64,000 nt of DNA from Ensifer oleiphilus (GCF_013371465.1 NZ_JABWDU010000004.1:124001-188000), one strand, 5' to 3'. Shown: positions 7,536-17,417, numbered from the stretch's first letter. The notes: a model not told the origin generated them from the sequence alone. Numbers and translations: made by a program.

Positions 7536-9047
7536 CTATTCGGAAATGATCTTGACCCGATCGCCTGGCTTGATCGTCGAGGTGACCTGCATGGCGTTGA
7601 TCAGTCGGAACAGATCGAGCTTGCGGTCGGTGCCCATCATCCGGGCTGCCAGCGAGGCGATCGTTTCTCCGGGCTTGACCACGGCGACGCGGATACGCAG
7701 CGGCTTCAGGGACTGGGCTTCGGCTGGTGTCATCTTGCGGAAAGAAGTGCGCAGCTGGTTGGCTGTCGGCTCCAGCGCACGCGATCCCTTCGGAACGGCT
7801 GTCAGGAAGCGGTAGATGCGATTGTCGATGCGTACCACGGTGACGTCGAAGTCCCAGCGATCGGCGGACGCTCGCGCCGTTGCCGCCTCAAGGCCGTTGA
7901 CGCTGATCGGGCGGATGGTGTCGGGCTGCAGGCCCGTTACCCAACCGCTGGCGATGTAGTCCGTCAGGCTCTTGCGGGCCGTGTCGGCAATGCCGTCGAA
8001 CCGGACCGCCACGTCGCCGGGGCCCGTCGCCAGGACTGCCTCCGCCTTGTTGTCGATCTGGAAGCCAGGCGGCACATCGAAGCGGATGCCGAGCTGTCCG
8101 TGCATGAAGGTCTGGCCGCGGACATAGCCTTCCTGCGGACTGTCGCCATAAAGCAATCCGTCGATGCCGGCGAGATAATAATCGCGCCCGCGGTCACCGC
8201 TCGTGCCCTCGGCGCCAAAGGCCCGCGCGTGCCGGCGCGCGAGATCGACGCGCTGCGGCGCGTTCGGGTGACTCGAGAGGAAGTCGAGGCTCTGGTCGGC
8301 TTCCGGATCAACGGCGGAGAAGCGGCTGTAGGCCGCCATCGAATCGAGGAAGCGCGCCGCCGCATACGGGTCGTAGCCGGCTTCTCCGAGCATGCGCACG
8401 CCGATGACGTCGGCCTGGAGCTCCTGGTTGCGGGAGAAGGCGGCGAGCCGCAGCTTGCCGCGCGCCAGCGCCTGCTTGCCGGCGAGATCCGAGGACAACA
8501 CTTCGGAGACGACGCGGCTGGCGATGACTTCCGCCTCCTCGCGTTGCTGGCGCTCGATGCCGTGATTGGCGGTGACGTGTGCCATTTCATGCGACAGCAC
8601 GGCTGCAACTTCGGACGCGTCATTGGCGAGCGCTAGCAGGCCGCGGGTGACATAGAGATAGCCACCGGGCAGCGCAAAGGCGTTGATCGCCGGGGAATTG
8701 AGAATGGTGATGCGGTAGGACTGCTGCGGATTTTCCGAGACGGCCGTCAGCGCGCCGGCGATGCGGGCGACCAGCCGCTCCGTCTTTGCGTCCTTGTACT
8801 CCCCGCCATAGCTGGCGACGATGCGCGGATGTTCGCGCGCGCCGAGCTGGGCACGGGGGTCGTTCTTCTGGACTTCGTCGACGATCTGCGGATTGGAGGA
8901 CGGCGATACGGTCGGCTCGTAGGTCTGCTCGATCACCGACTGGCAGGCGGAAAGCAGCGTTGTCGCAAGCAATGCAACCACAGCACGTGTCCGGAGGCCT
9001 CCGCGCTTGGGCGGGAACCGGTCGTTTCTGACTGTATGACTTTCCAT
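7536..9047 (-). CDS. Lipoprotein M48-family metallopeptidase with C-terminal LysM domain
   Basis: The 503-residue protein starts with a signal peptide ending in a lipobox (LLSACQS, about 31-37), so it is probably an envelope lipoprotein. The zinc-peptidase motif HEMAH is at 153-157, with a downstream ELQADVIG glutamate region. The middle part holds a domain of unknown role, and the last 50 residues form a LysM-like peptidoglycan-binding module (VVKPGETIASLAARMMG ... IKPGDRVKI). This layout suggests BepA/LoiP-like protein quality control or cell-wall-associated proteolysis. It converges with rpoH2, and the next gene upstream (thiQ) is on the same strand 293 bases away. Confidence 0.88.
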   Translation of the reverse strand: MESHTVRNDRFPPKRGGLRTRAVVALLATTLLSACQSVIEQTYEPTVSPSSNPQIVDEVQKNDPRAQLGAREHPRIVASYGGEYKDAKTERLVARIAGALTAVSENPQQSYRITILNSPAINAFALPGGYLYVTRGLLALANDASEVAAVLSHEMAHVTANHGIERQQREEAEVIASRVVSEVLSSDLAGKQALARGKLRLAAFSRNQELQADVIGVRMLGEAGYDPYAAARFLDSMAAYSRFSAVDPEADQSLDFLSSHPNAPQRVDLARRHARAFGAEGTSGDRGRDYYLAGIDGLLYGDSPQEGYVRGQTFMHGQLGIRFDVPPGFQIDNKAEAVLATGPGDVAVRFDGIADTARKSLTDYIASGWVTGLQPDTIRPISVNGLEAATARASADRWDFDVTVVRIDNRIYRFLTAVPKGSRALEPTANQLRTSFRKMTPAEAQSLKPLRIRVAVVKPGETIASLAARMMGTDRKLDLFRLINAMQVTSTIKPGDRVKIISE

Positions 9048-9340
9048 GCCTCAGCCCGTTTCCCGTCCAACGCCACTCCACCATTCGAACTCGGTGGCGT
9101 TGAAAGTCTTACTTTTTCAGCCGGATAGGTTCGATCCGGCACGCGTATTCCAGCCCAGGTCTTGCTGTATCTATTTCAGCGCCACCTGCCTAGTTTACCC
9201 CCACAGAAATAGTTGCCCCGTGGTATCACGGCAACGGATACGCGAATATTCGTGCCTCTTGCGCCGGATAATCCGCGCGTCGCATGGCGCGGCGGTCAAA
9301 TTGTGGCGAAGTGCCGCGTACGTCACGATTCTAAGCCGCA
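9048..9340 (-). other. Non-coding gap upstream of the M48 peptidase gene
   Basis: This stretch should hold the peptidase promoter and the end of the thiBPQ transcript. It contains a small perfect hairpin (CCGGAT 9121-9126 with ATCCGG 9134-9139) and no recognisable gene. Confidence 0.5.
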
Positions 9341-10057
9341 TTACTCGTTGCCGAGAAAGCGGTTGATCGCCGCCACGTCGCGCCGCTCGAGGAAGCGTTC
9401 GACTGGATCATGGGCGATGATACGCCCCTGGTCCAGAAAAAGCACGCTATCGGCCAGCGCCCTCACGTCATCGGGATGGTGCGTGATCATCAGGATCGTG
9501 TTGTTTTCCTGCTCGTGGAGGTCACGCAACAGTGCGCGCATGCCTGATCTCATGCCGGGATCGAGGGCGGCAAATGGCTCGTCCAGCAAAAGCAGTGGGC
9601 GATGTCGAACCAGAGCGCGGGCCAGCGCCACACGCTGACGTTCGCCGCCCGACAGCGTCGAGGGCAGACGCTTGCCGAAACGGTCGAGCCCGACGCGGCC
9701 AAGGGCATCATCGATCCGCACCCGATCACCCGTGGAAAGGCGAAGCGAGGGGCTGATGCCGAAGCCGACATTCGTGGCAATGTCTAGATGTGCAAACAGG
9801 TTGTTGTCCTGGAAGATGACGGATACCGGCCGTTCCGACGGTGCCTGTCCCGACATCGTCTTGCCGAGAATGCGAACCTCGCCCCGATCCGGCTCCTCGA
9901 AGCCGGCGATGACGTGGAAGAGCGTCGACTTTCCGGAGCCGGACGCGCCGGCAACGGCGACGATGCCGCCTGACGCAACGGCGCAGTCGAAATGAAGCGC
10001 TGTCGTGTCATAGAGGATATCGACGCCGACGAGCTCGACCGCGTTTTCCGGATTCAT
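9341..10057 (-). CDS. thiQ: Thiamine ABC transporter, ATP-binding protein
   Basis: The 238-residue ATPase has Walker A GASGSGKST (37-45), the Q-loop FQDNNLFAH, signature LSGGERQ (135-141) and Walker B LLLLDEP (155-161), followed by the H-loop ITHHP. The short length and the FQDNNLFAHL sequence are typical of ThiQ. Its start overlaps the stop of thiP by four bases, showing translational coupling in the thiBPQ operon, which imports thiamine and thiamine phosphates across the inner membrane. Confidence 0.93.
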   Translation of the reverse strand: MNPENAVELVGVDILYDTTALHFDCAVASGGIVAVAGASGSGKSTLFHVIAGFEEPDRGEVRILGKTMSGQAPSERPVSVIFQDNNLFAHLDIATNVGFGISPSLRLSTGDRVRIDDALGRVGLDRFGKRLPSTLSGGERQRVALARALVRHRPLLLLDEPFAALDPGMRSGMRALLRDLHEQENNTILMITHHPDDVRALADSVLFLDQGRIIAHDPVERFLERRDVAAINRFLGNE

Positions 10058-11682
10058 GCGTTACGTCCTTCCGGCACGCGCCTGTCGCCGGCCGTGCCGA
10101 GCATGGTGAAGATCAGGCAGAGCAAGCCGAGGAACAGCGCCAGCCCGGCTGCATCGGCGGTGCGATAGCTGCCCATCCGGCTATAGAGCAGCCACGGCAG
10201 CGTGACCATGTCCTGCGAGCCGAACAGAGCCACGGCGCCGAGGTCGCCGAGCGATAGCGCCATGGCGAACGAAAAGGCCATCAGCAGGGGTTTTTTGAGC
10301 GCCGGCAGATCGATCCATCGCAGGCGCTGGAAGCCGCGGATGCCGAGGCTTGCCGTCAGCCGGTCGGTGCGCGCCGCATGGGTTGCCATCGCCGGAGCCA
10401 GGATGCGATGGACGAAGGGCAACGCCATCAAGGCATTGATGGCAACGACGATGGCGGGGGCAAACCGGGCGACATCGCCGAAGGGGCGCAGAAGCAGGAA
10501 CCAGCCCGCTCCAAGCACGACCGGCGGCACGAGCAGAACCAGCGAGGAGCTGGCCGTGACCGCGCCTGCGAAGGCCCTTGCAACGGGCGGGACGTGGCGG
10601 CGCGCGGTCGCGGTGCCTGCGGCCCGGATCATTGCAGTGGCGATACCGACACAAAGCAATGCCGAGCCGACGGCGATGGCGATACTTGTAAGAAGGGCGC
10701 GACGCACGGTCGGATCGCCCGCCAGCTTCATCAGGTCGGCGCGCAGGCCTGAACCGACAACGGCGGTCAGTGGCGCACCGATGAAGACGAGCGCGAACAG
10801 GATCCAGCCGGTATCGGACAGGCCGGAGAGGCCGGTTTCTGCATCGTACCGCCTTGAGGCTCGACCGCCGGTGACGCTTTGCGCCGGCTCCGTCGCGACA
10901 CGGGCGAGGACCAGGAGCAGCGCGCCGGTCATGACGATCTGCAGGGCAGAGAGGGCAATCGCCCTCTGAGGATCGAAATCGAAGCGCAGCGCCTGGTAGA
11001 TCGCCACCTCGATGGTGCTGGCGGCAGGTCCGCCACCGAGTGTCAAAACCAGCGTAAAGCTGGTGGCGCAGAGCATGAAAACGAGGCCGGCGGCCCCCGG
11101 CAGCAGTCCGCGAAGGACAGGCCATTCGACAAAACGAAAGAGGGCGGCGGGCGGCATGCCGAGATTGGCGGCGGTCCGCCAATATTCCGAGGGGATGCGT
11201 TCGAGCCCTGCGAGAAAGAGGCGTGCGACCAGCGGCATGTTGAAGAAGACGTGGGCAAGCAGGATGCCGAAGAGGCCGTAGATGCTGACGGGCTGCTTGA
11301 GCCCGAGCCCGGCCAGAGCCGTGTTGAGCACACCCTGCCGGCCCCAGATCTCGATCAAGCCCAAGGCGCCGACCAGAACAGGAAGGCCGAGCGGCAGGGC
11401 CATGAGCCGCAGCACCCAGACGCGGCCGGGAAAGGTCGCCCGACGCGCCAGTGCGCGGGCGATCGGAATGGCGAGCGCAACGGAGAGCAGGGTCGAAAGG
11501 CTCGCCTGCAGCAATGTGAAGCGCGTGACCCGCCAGATATAGGCATCGAACAGCGCGTCGTCGCCGAAGTCGCCGCTCTGAAAGAGAAGCGCTGTAATCG
11601 CCAGGCAGACGAACAGAAGGATGCCGCCGAGGCCGAAGGCCCCGGCGGTGATCGTGATCCTGTTTTCGGCCGGTGCGAACAA
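10054..11682 (-). CDS. thiP: Thiamine ABC transporter, permease protein
   Basis: The 542-residue inner-membrane protein has about twelve hydrophobic segments in two homologous halves. Each half carries a binding-protein-dependent transport motif with an EAA-like loop (EYWRTAANLGMP in the first half, DRLTASLGIRG in the second). This fused-permease layout is that of ThiP. It lies between thiB (7 bases upstream) and thiQ (four-base overlap). Confidence 0.93.
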   Translation of the reverse strand: MFAPAENRITITAGAFGLGGILLFVCLAITALLFQSGDFGDDALFDAYIWRVTRFTLLQASLSTLLSVALAIPIARALARRATFPGRVWVLRLMALPLGLPVLVGALGLIEIWGRQGVLNTALAGLGLKQPVSIYGLFGILLAHVFFNMPLVARLFLAGLERIPSEYWRTAANLGMPPAALFRFVEWPVLRGLLPGAAGLVFMLCATSFTLVLTLGGGPAASTIEVAIYQALRFDFDPQRAIALSALQIVMTGALLLVLARVATEPAQSVTGGRASRRYDAETGLSGLSDTGWILFALVFIGAPLTAVVGSGLRADLMKLAGDPTVRRALLTSIAIAVGSALLCVGIATAMIRAAGTATARRHVPPVARAFAGAVTASSSLVLLVPPVVLGAGWFLLLRPFGDVARFAPAIVVAINALMALPFVHRILAPAMATHAARTDRLTASLGIRGFQRLRWIDLPALKKPLLMAFSFAMALSLGDLGAVALFGSQDMVTLPWLLYSRMGSYRTADAAGLALFLGLLCLIFTMLGTAGDRRVPEGRNA

Positions 11683-11689
11683 GCGCGCC

Positions 11690-12718
11690 TCAGTTCTTGC
11701 TCATGGCCGCGAGCCATTCGTCGATCCAGGCCTTGCGGTTTGCCGCCACCTCTTCCGACGGCAGCAGGAAGGTCTTTGCCGGATTGACCAGCTTGCCGAA
11801 GGCGTCGGGCAGCGGCTCCTTGGTGGCCGCGACAGGCATCATCCAGTTGGTGGTCGGGATGATCGACTGGAACTCCGGTCCGGTCATAAAGCCGAGAAAC
11901 TCTTTGGCGAGCTCTGGCTCCTTGGCGCTCTTGGTCATGCCGGCGACTTCGATCTGGATGTAATGGCCTTCCGAAAATTCGGCCGCCTGGTAACGGTCGG
12001 TGTTCTCAGCCACCATGTGGTAGGCGGGAGACGTGGTGTAGGAGAGCACCATCGGCGCTTCACCCTTGGTGAAGAGGCCATAGGCTTCCGACCAGCCGGG
12101 TGTCACGGTCAGAACCCGGTCCTTGAGCTTGGCCCAGGCGGCACCAGCTTCGTCGCCATAGACGGCCTTGACCCACAGAAGCAGACCGAGGCCCGGCGTC
12201 GATGTGCGCGGATCCTCGATGACGATTTTCTGCGAGGGGTTGCCTTCGACCAGGTCCTTGAGGCTCTTCGGCGGCGTCTTCAGGGTCTCAGTGTCGTAGA
12301 CCACGGCGAAATGGCCGTAATCATAGGGAAGGAAGGTATCGTCGGTGAAGTCGCCCGGAACCTTGACGTTTGCCGCTTGGATGCCGTGCGGCGCGAAGAA
12401 GCCGGTGGCCTTGGCCTCGGCGACGAGGTTGGTGTCGAGGCCAAGCACGATGTCGGCCTTGGAGGCTGCACCTTCAAGCTTGAGGCGGGTCAGAAGCTCG
12501 ACGCCATCGGCGACGCCGACATAGCTGACCTTGCATTCGCAGGTCTTTTCGAAGGCTTCGGCGACCTTGGCGCCCGGGCCCCATTCGGTGATGAAGCTTT
12601 CATAGGTGTAGACGGTCAGCGTCTTGTCGGCTGCGACAGCCCCGGTTGTGAAAACCAGGCCGGCAGCAGCGGTGAGCGCTAGCCGGCTAAGGAGCTTCAG
12701 TTGCGGAAAATTGGACAT
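11690..12718 (-). CDS. thiB: Thiamine-binding periplasmic protein
   Basis: The 342-residue protein begins with a signal peptide (hydrophobic run then TTGAVAADK) and continues with the extracellular-binding-protein fold: [11 protein letters not shown] at the mature N-terminus, as in ThiB/TbpA. The ATG at 12718 is preferred because GGAGAGG lies about eight bases upstream; a GTG three codons earlier overlaps that site. It captures thiamine or its phosphates in the periplasm for ThiPQ. The gene lies directly behind a TPP riboswitch. Confidence 0.93.
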   Translation of the reverse strand: MSNFPQLKLLSRLALTAAAGLVFTTGAVAADKTLTVYTYESFITEWGPGAKVAEAFEKTCECKVSYVGVADGVELLTRLKLEGAASKADIVLGLDTNLVAEAKATGFFAPHGIQAANVKVPGDFTDDTFLPYDYGHFAVVYDTETLKTPPKSLKDLVEGNPSQKIVIEDPRTSTPGLGLLLWVKAVYGDEAGAAWAKLKDRVLTVTPGWSEAYGLFTKGEAPMVLSYTTSPAYHMVAENTDRYQAAEFSEGHYIQIEVAGMTKSAKEPELAKEFLGFMTGPEFQSIIPTTNWMMPVAATKEPLPDAFGKLVNPAKTFLLPSEEVAANRKAWIDEWLAAMSKN

Positions 12719-12781
12719 GGCAGGCACCTCTCCCTAAAAATGATATTGCACGGGAAAAGGGCGTATCGATCCGATCGCGTC

Positions 12782-12882
12782 TAATCCCTCCGCCGGTATG
12801 AGCCGGATCAGGTTCCGCGGGTTGGCGTTAAACGCCTCTCAGCCTTCGGCCAGCATGTGGTCGGAAGGCACCCCGTTAGAGC
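12782..12882 (-). promoter_or_regulatory. TPP (thiamine pyrophosphate) riboswitch
   Basis: On the minus strand the region contains the conserved THI-box pieces in order: GGGGTGC, GGCTGAGA, the variable P3 hairpin with GGCGTTTAACGCC, ACCCGCGGAACCTGATCC, and TACCGGCGGAGGGA. It ends about 60 bases before the thiB start. Binding of TPP should shut off thiBPQ expression. Confidence 0.95.
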
Positions 12883-13061
12883 GGGTAGAGATTTACCGCC
12901 GCGACGGTTTGATGGCAAGCGAAGTTTGAACGCTGGCATCCTGCAGTCCGACGCTCGCGATGCTGCGAAGCCTGATGACATCAGCGCAAAATCACCGGAT
13001 CGCCCCGTCGTTCGGTTTTCTTGCTTTTCCTTGGCCGTGCCTTTGCGCTATGGGCTTTGCC

Positions 13062-13712
13062 ATGGCCCGATCCACCTTCACCATTCTGCTCGGCGGTGCG
13101 CTCACCCCCACCGATCGCCTTGCGCGCCAGCTTGCAGGCAGCCGCTTCGTTGCGGCCGATGGCGGCATGCGGCATGCGCGCACCCTGTCGGTGACGCCCG
13201 ACGTCTGGGTCGGCGATTTCGACTCGACCGAGGAGACGCTGCTTGCCGAGTTTCCCGGCGTCCCGCGCGAACCCTATCCCGCCGCCAAGGCGGCGACCGA
13301 TGGTGAAATCGCCGTCGAGGCCGCGGTTTTGCGCGGTGCGGGAGCCCTGATCTTTGCCGGTGCGCTCGGCGGGTCCCGCAGCGACCATGCCTTCCTGCAC
13401 CTGCTTCAGGCCGTTTCGCTCGCCGAGCGCGGGTTGCCGGTGTTCATGACGTCGGGCGAGGAAGAGGCCTATCCGTTGCTTGCAGGCGAGATCGATATCG
13501 ATCTGCCTAAGGGCAGCCTGTTCTCGATCCTCGGCCTGACCGATCTTTTCGGCCTGACGATCGTCAATGCGCGTTACCCGCTCACCGATTTCACCTTGCC
13601 GTTCGGGTCCTCCCGAACCGTTTCCAATGTTGCGGAGGGTCCCCTTCGCATTTCCCTCGACACCGGCCGGGCGATCGTTCTCGCTCGCCCCTATGACCTT
13701 TCCGGAGCCTGA
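13062..13712 (+). CDS. thiN: Thiamine pyrophosphokinase
   Basis: The 216-residue enzyme transfers pyrophosphate from ATP to thiamine to make TPP. The family blocks are present: ILLGGALTPTD at the N-terminus, AADGGMRHA, VWVGDFDS with the metal-binding aspartates, AATDGEIAVEA, and GGSRSDHAFLHL. The ATG at 13062 gives the usual length; the frame runs further upstream to 12960 without support. It is divergent from the thiamine importer and its TPP riboswitch, so import and activation of thiamine sit side by side. Only three bases separate its stop from the next start. Confidence 0.9.
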   Translation: MARSTFTILLGGALTPTDRLARQLAGSRFVAADGGMRHARTLSVTPDVWVGDFDSTEETLLAEFPGVPREPYPAAKAATDGEIAVEAAVLRGAGALIFAGALGGSRSDHAFLHLLQAVSLAERGLPVFMTSGEEEAYPLLAGEIDIDLPKGSLFSILGLTDLFGLTIVNARYPLTDFTLPFGSSRTVSNVAEGPLRISLDTGRAIVLARPYDLSGA

Positions 13713-13715
13713 GCC

Positions 13716-15542
13716 TTGGCGCCTCCCATTTTGAAACTCGACGATATCTTCCTGACCTACGGGGGCACGCCGCTTCTGGCCGGCGCCAACCTGCAGGTGG
13801 AGCCGGGAGACCGCATCTGCCTTGTCGGGCGCAACGGCTCCGGCAAATCGACGCTGATGAAGATCGCCGCCGGTCTTGCCGAGGCGCAATCGGGCGAGGT
13901 GTTCCGCCATCCGTCCTCGACGGTGCGCTACCTGCCGCAGGCGCCGGATTTCGAAGGCTACGACACGGTGCAGGCCTATGCCGAATCGGGCCTCGGCCCG
14001 AGCGATGACCCCTACCGTGTCGCCTATCTGCTGCAGCATCTGGGTCTGACCGGCGAGGAGGATCCGACGCGGCTTTCCGGCGGCGAGGCGCGGCGTGCAG
14101 CTCTTGCCCGGGTGATGGCGCCGGAGCCGGACATTCTTCTGCTCGACGAGCCGACCAACCATCTCGACCTGCCGACGATCGAATGGCTCGAAGACGAGTT
14201 GACCCGCAGCCGCTCCGCCCTGGTGCTGATCTCGCACGACAGGCGGTTCCTGGAAAAGGTATCGACCGCGACGGTCTGGCTCGACCGCGGCCAGTCGCGC
14301 CGGCTCGACCGGGGCTTTGGCCATTTCGAGGCCTGGCGCGACGAGGTGCTGGAGGCCGAAGAACTGGAGCAGCACAAGCTCGGCAAGGCGATCGAGCGCG
14401 AGGAGCACTGGCTGCGTTACGGCGTGACCGCCAGGCGCAAGCGCAACATGCGCCGCCTCGGCGAGTTGCAGGACATGCGCTCGCGTCACCGCGGCCATAA
14501 GGGGCCGCAGGGCTCCGTCCAGGCGAGCGCGTCCGACGCCAAGGAATCGGGCAAGCTGGTCATCGAGGCGGAAAAGATCACCAAGGTCTATGGCGATCGC
14601 ACGATCGTCGCGCCGTTTTCGATCCGCGTGCATCGCGGCGACCGGATCGGCCTAGTCGGGCCGAACGGCGCCGGCAAGACCACGCTGTTGAAGATGCTGA
14701 CCGGCCAGATCGAGCCGGATACCGGCACGGTGAAGCTCGGCACCAATCTTGAAATGGCGACGCTCGACCAGAAGCGCGAGGATCTGAACCTCGAGGATAC
14801 GCTCGCGCATTACCTGACCGACGGGCGCGGCGAAAGCCTGATCGTCAACGGCGAGCAGCGCCATGTCACCGGCTACATGAAGGACTTCCTGTTCCAGCCG
14901 GAGCAGGCCCGCACGCCCATTCGCGAGCTTTCGGGCGGCGAGCGTGCGCGGCTGATGCTGGCGCGCATTCTTGCCCGCGCTACCAACCTCTTGATCCTCG
15001 ACGAGCCGACCAACGACCTCGATATCGAGACGCTCGACCTACTGCAGGAGGTCGTTGCCGGATTTGCCGGAACCGTCATTCTCGTCAGCCACGATCGTGA
15101 CTTCCTCGACCGCACCGTCAGCTCGACCATCGCGCCAGGCAATCCGGAAGCGCCTGATGGTCGCTGGATCGAATATGCCGGCGGCTACACCGACATGATG
15201 GCGCAGCGCAAGGGCGCCATCGAGGAACGCCGCAAGGCCGAGAAGGCGGAAAAGGCGAAGGTGTCCGACGCTGCGGCCCCTGCAGGCGAAACGTCGAAGG
15301 CCAAGGGCAAGCTGTCCTACAAGCAGAAATTCGCGCTCGAAAACCTGCCGAAGGAGATCGCCAAGGCGGAAGCGGAAGCTGCCAAGCGCGAGGAACGGAT
15401 GGCCGATCCCAATCTCTTCGCCAAGGATCCGAACACGTTTGCGAAGCTGGCGCAGGAGTTGGAGAAGCTTCGCGGCGATCTCGCGCGGATGGAAGAGGAA
15501 TGGCTGGAGCTGGAGATGCTGCGCGAGGAGCTCGAGGGCTGA
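13716..15542 (+). CDS. ABC-F family ATPase, Uup-like
   Basis: The 608-residue soluble protein carries two ABC domains without membrane segments. Walker A motifs are GRNGSGKST (38-46) and GPNGAGKTT (about 315-323), signatures are LSGGEARR and LSGGERARL, and the Walker B regions read LLLDEPTNHLD and LILDEPTNDLD. The C-terminal 100 residues are charged and coiled-coil-like, as in Uup, which acts on ribosomes or DNA structures. It starts with TTG, with GGAG eight bases upstream, three bases after the thiamine pyrophosphokinase stop, so the two are probably co-translated. Confidence 0.9.
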   Translation: MAPPILKLDDIFLTYGGTPLLAGANLQVEPGDRICLVGRNGSGKSTLMKIAAGLAEAQSGEVFRHPSSTVRYLPQAPDFEGYDTVQAYAESGLGPSDDPYRVAYLLQHLGLTGEEDPTRLSGGEARRAALARVMAPEPDILLLDEPTNHLDLPTIEWLEDELTRSRSALVLISHDRRFLEKVSTATVWLDRGQSRRLDRGFGHFEAWRDEVLEAEELEQHKLGKAIEREEHWLRYGVTARRKRNMRRLGELQDMRSRHRGHKGPQGSVQASASDAKESGKLVIEAEKITKVYGDRTIVAPFSIRVHRGDRIGLVGPNGAGKTTLLKMLTGQIEPDTGTVKLGTNLEMATLDQKREDLNLEDTLAHYLTDGRGESLIVNGEQRHVTGYMKDFLFQPEQARTPIRELSGGERARLMLARILARATNLLILDEPTNDLDIETLDLLQEVVAGFAGTVILVSHDRDFLDRTVSSTIAPGNPEAPDGRWIEYAGGYTDMMAQRKGAIEERRKAEKAEKAKVSDAAAPAGETSKAKGKLSYKQKFALENLPKEIAKAEAEAAKREERMADPNLFAKDPNTFAKLAQELEKLRGDLARMEEEWLELEMLREELEG

Positions 15543-15614
15543 GCCTCGCCGGCTCCCACGTTGAAAGTTGGCAAGGAGTATGGTAAGGAAAGCTTATTAT
15601 ATCTCTTGTGAACG

Positions 15615-16100
15615 ATGCTGATGCCGACGAAACTCGAATCCGAAACCATCGGCATGTTGCTGACCGATGTCTCCCGCCTGCTGCGCGGCGCCTTTGACCG
15701 CAAGGTCAATGCGATGGACCTCGGCATTACGCCCGGCGAGGCCCGCACGCTGATCCAGGTGGCGCTGACCGAGGGCATCAAGCAGGCGGAAATTGCCACC
15801 CGCATGGGCATAGAGCCGATGACGCTGTCGGCTTACCTTGACCGGCTGGAGGCGATGGAGCTTGTCGCCCGTCTGCCAGACCCGGCCGACCGCCGCGCCA
15901 AGAACGTCGTCATCACCGACAAGGCCGATCCGTTGCTTTCCGAGCTGATGGCGGGCCTTCGCGAAATGATGAATGCCTATACGGCTGGGCTCGACGAGGC
16001 GGCGCGCGAGATGCTCCGCGGCAACCTGCGCATCCTGCGTGAAAATCTGCGCCGGCTCGACCCCTGCGTCGCCGGCAAGGAGAAGGGTGCGAAGGAATGA
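15615..16100 (+). CDS. MarR-family transcriptional regulator
   Basis: The 161-residue protein has a winged helix-turn-helix of the MarR type: ITPGEARTLIQVA, QAEIATRMGIEPMTLSAYLDRLEAMELVARLPDPADRRAKNVVIT. The DPADRRAK wing is diagnostic. Its stop overlaps the start of an efflux gene (ATGA), so it likely represses its own operon in the absence of a ligand. A second ATG two codons downstream is possible. Confidence 0.9.
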   Translation: MLMPTKLESETIGMLLTDVSRLLRGAFDRKVNAMDLGITPGEARTLIQVALTEGIKQAEIATRMGIEPMTLSAYLDRLEAMELVARLPDPADRRAKNVVITDKADPLLSELMAGLREMMNAYTAGLDEAAREMLRGNLRILRENLRRLDPCVAGKEKGAKE

Positions 16101-17335
16101 CGCGCCGCATGAGCGAACGGCGCACCAGCATCATCGGCGCCTTCCTGGTGGCCCTCGGCCCGGTCTCGATGGCGCTTTATACGCCGGCCATGCCCGAGCT
16201 GGTGCGCGCCTTTTCCACCAGCGAGGCAGCGATCAAGATGACGCTGTCGCTCTATTTCGCCGGCTTTGCCTTTGCCCAGCTCGTTTCCGGCACGCTTTCC
16301 GATGTCATTGGCCGCCGCCGCGCGACGCTGATCTTCATGGGGATCTATCTCGTAGGCAGCCTGATGGCCGCCTTTGCGCCCTCGGTCGCGGTGCTGCTTG
16401 CGGGCCGCCTGGTGCAGGGTATCGGCGCTTCCGTCGGCATGACGGTGGCCCGCGCGATCGTGCGCGACCAGTTCACGGGACTTCAGGCAGCAAGGATCAT
16501 GAACATGATCGGCATGATGCTGGCGCTCGGGCCGGCCGTTTCGCCGACGCTCGGCGGCCTGGCGCTCGGCCTCTTCGGCTGGCAGTCGATTTTCCTGCTG
16601 ATGCTCGGCTTTGCCGCCATGGCTTGTATTACCGTGCAGTTCTTCATGGCTGAGACGGCGGCACCCGATCCGGCCAAGGGGCACCTGAAGCCGATCCTTG
16701 CCGCCTATCGCAGGTTGGTGAGCGACAGCCGTTTCATTTCCTCGACGCTCGTCATCGCCGGGGCGGTCGGCGCGCTCTATGCCTGGGCGACGATGCTGCC
16801 CTTCGTGCTTATCAACGAAGTCGGGCTGACGCCGACGGAGTTCGGCGTCGGCATGCTGATGCAATCGGGTCTCTTCTTTTCGGGAACGGTGGTGGTGCGC
16901 CTGCTGATGCGCCGCTTCACGCCGCAGGCACTGGTGCCGGCGGGCCTCGTCTTCATCGGTTTGGCCAGCCTCGTGCTCGCCTACACCATGCACGCGCTTC
17001 CGCCGAGCTTCCTTTCGGTCATGCTGCCGATCGGCGTCTATGCCTTCGGCATCGCCTTCGTCATGCCTTATATGATGACCGCGGCCATGGCACCCTTTCC
17101 GGAGATCGCCGGCACGGCATCGGCGATGATGGGCTTCGTCCAGATGGGCTCCGGTCTGCTCGGCGGGGCCATCGCCGCTGCCGTGGGTGTCCCGGTGCTG
17201 GCACTCGGCACGATCATTCCGAGCTTCGGCCTTCTCTGCGTGCTCAGCTATCTCTGGTACAGGCGCACCGTGCGGCTGATGTCATTGGCGGTGCCGGCAG
17301 ATGGCAAGCAGGCCTTGCCGGAAGCGGCTGAGTAA
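16097..17335 (+). CDS. Bcr/CflA-family multidrug efflux transporter (MFS)
   Basis: The 412-residue inner-membrane protein has about twelve hydrophobic segments. The N-terminal pattern LYTPAMPELVRAF, the SGTLSDVIGRRR loop between helices 2 and 3, and LVQGIGASVGMTVARAIVRDQF match the DHA1 drug:H+ antiporters of the Bcr/CflA type. Its start overlaps the stop of the MarR gene by four bases. The substrate cannot be told from sequence. Confidence 0.88.
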   Translation: MTRRMSERRTSIIGAFLVALGPVSMALYTPAMPELVRAFSTSEAAIKMTLSLYFAGFAFAQLVSGTLSDVIGRRRATLIFMGIYLVGSLMAAFAPSVAVLLAGRLVQGIGASVGMTVARAIVRDQFTGLQAARIMNMIGMMLALGPAVSPTLGGLALGLFGWQSIFLLMLGFAAMACITVQFFMAETAAPDPAKGHLKPILAAYRRLVSDSRFISSTLVIAGAVGALYAWATMLPFVLINEVGLTPTEFGVGMLMQSGLFFSGTVVVRLLMRRFTPQALVPAGLVFIGLASLVLAYTMHALPPSFLSVMLPIGVYAFGIAFVMPYMMTAAMAPFPEIAGTASAMMGFVQMGSGLLGGAIAAAVGVPVLALGTIIPSFGLLCVLSYLWYRRTVRLMSLAVPADGKQALPEAAE

Positions 17336-17367
17336 CAACGGTCGACTGGTTGCAAAGGCACATGAAA

Positions 17368-17402
17368 AAGCCTCCGCGACGCGGGTCGCGGAGGCTTTGT
17401 TT
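17368..17402. terminator. Bidirectional terminator between the efflux gene and argG
   Basis: A 13-base stem (17368-17380 with 17385-17397) around a GCGG loop is flanked by A runs on the left and TTTG-TTTTT on the right, so it can serve both converging genes. Confidence 0.85.
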
Positions 17403-17417
17403 TTGGGCTCTCGCAGT

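Noticed and set aside
9111-9140. tRNA-like T arm (GGTTCGATCC) in the gap before the M48 gene
   Set aside because: No matching acceptor, D or anticodon arm is found around it; it is only a small hairpin.
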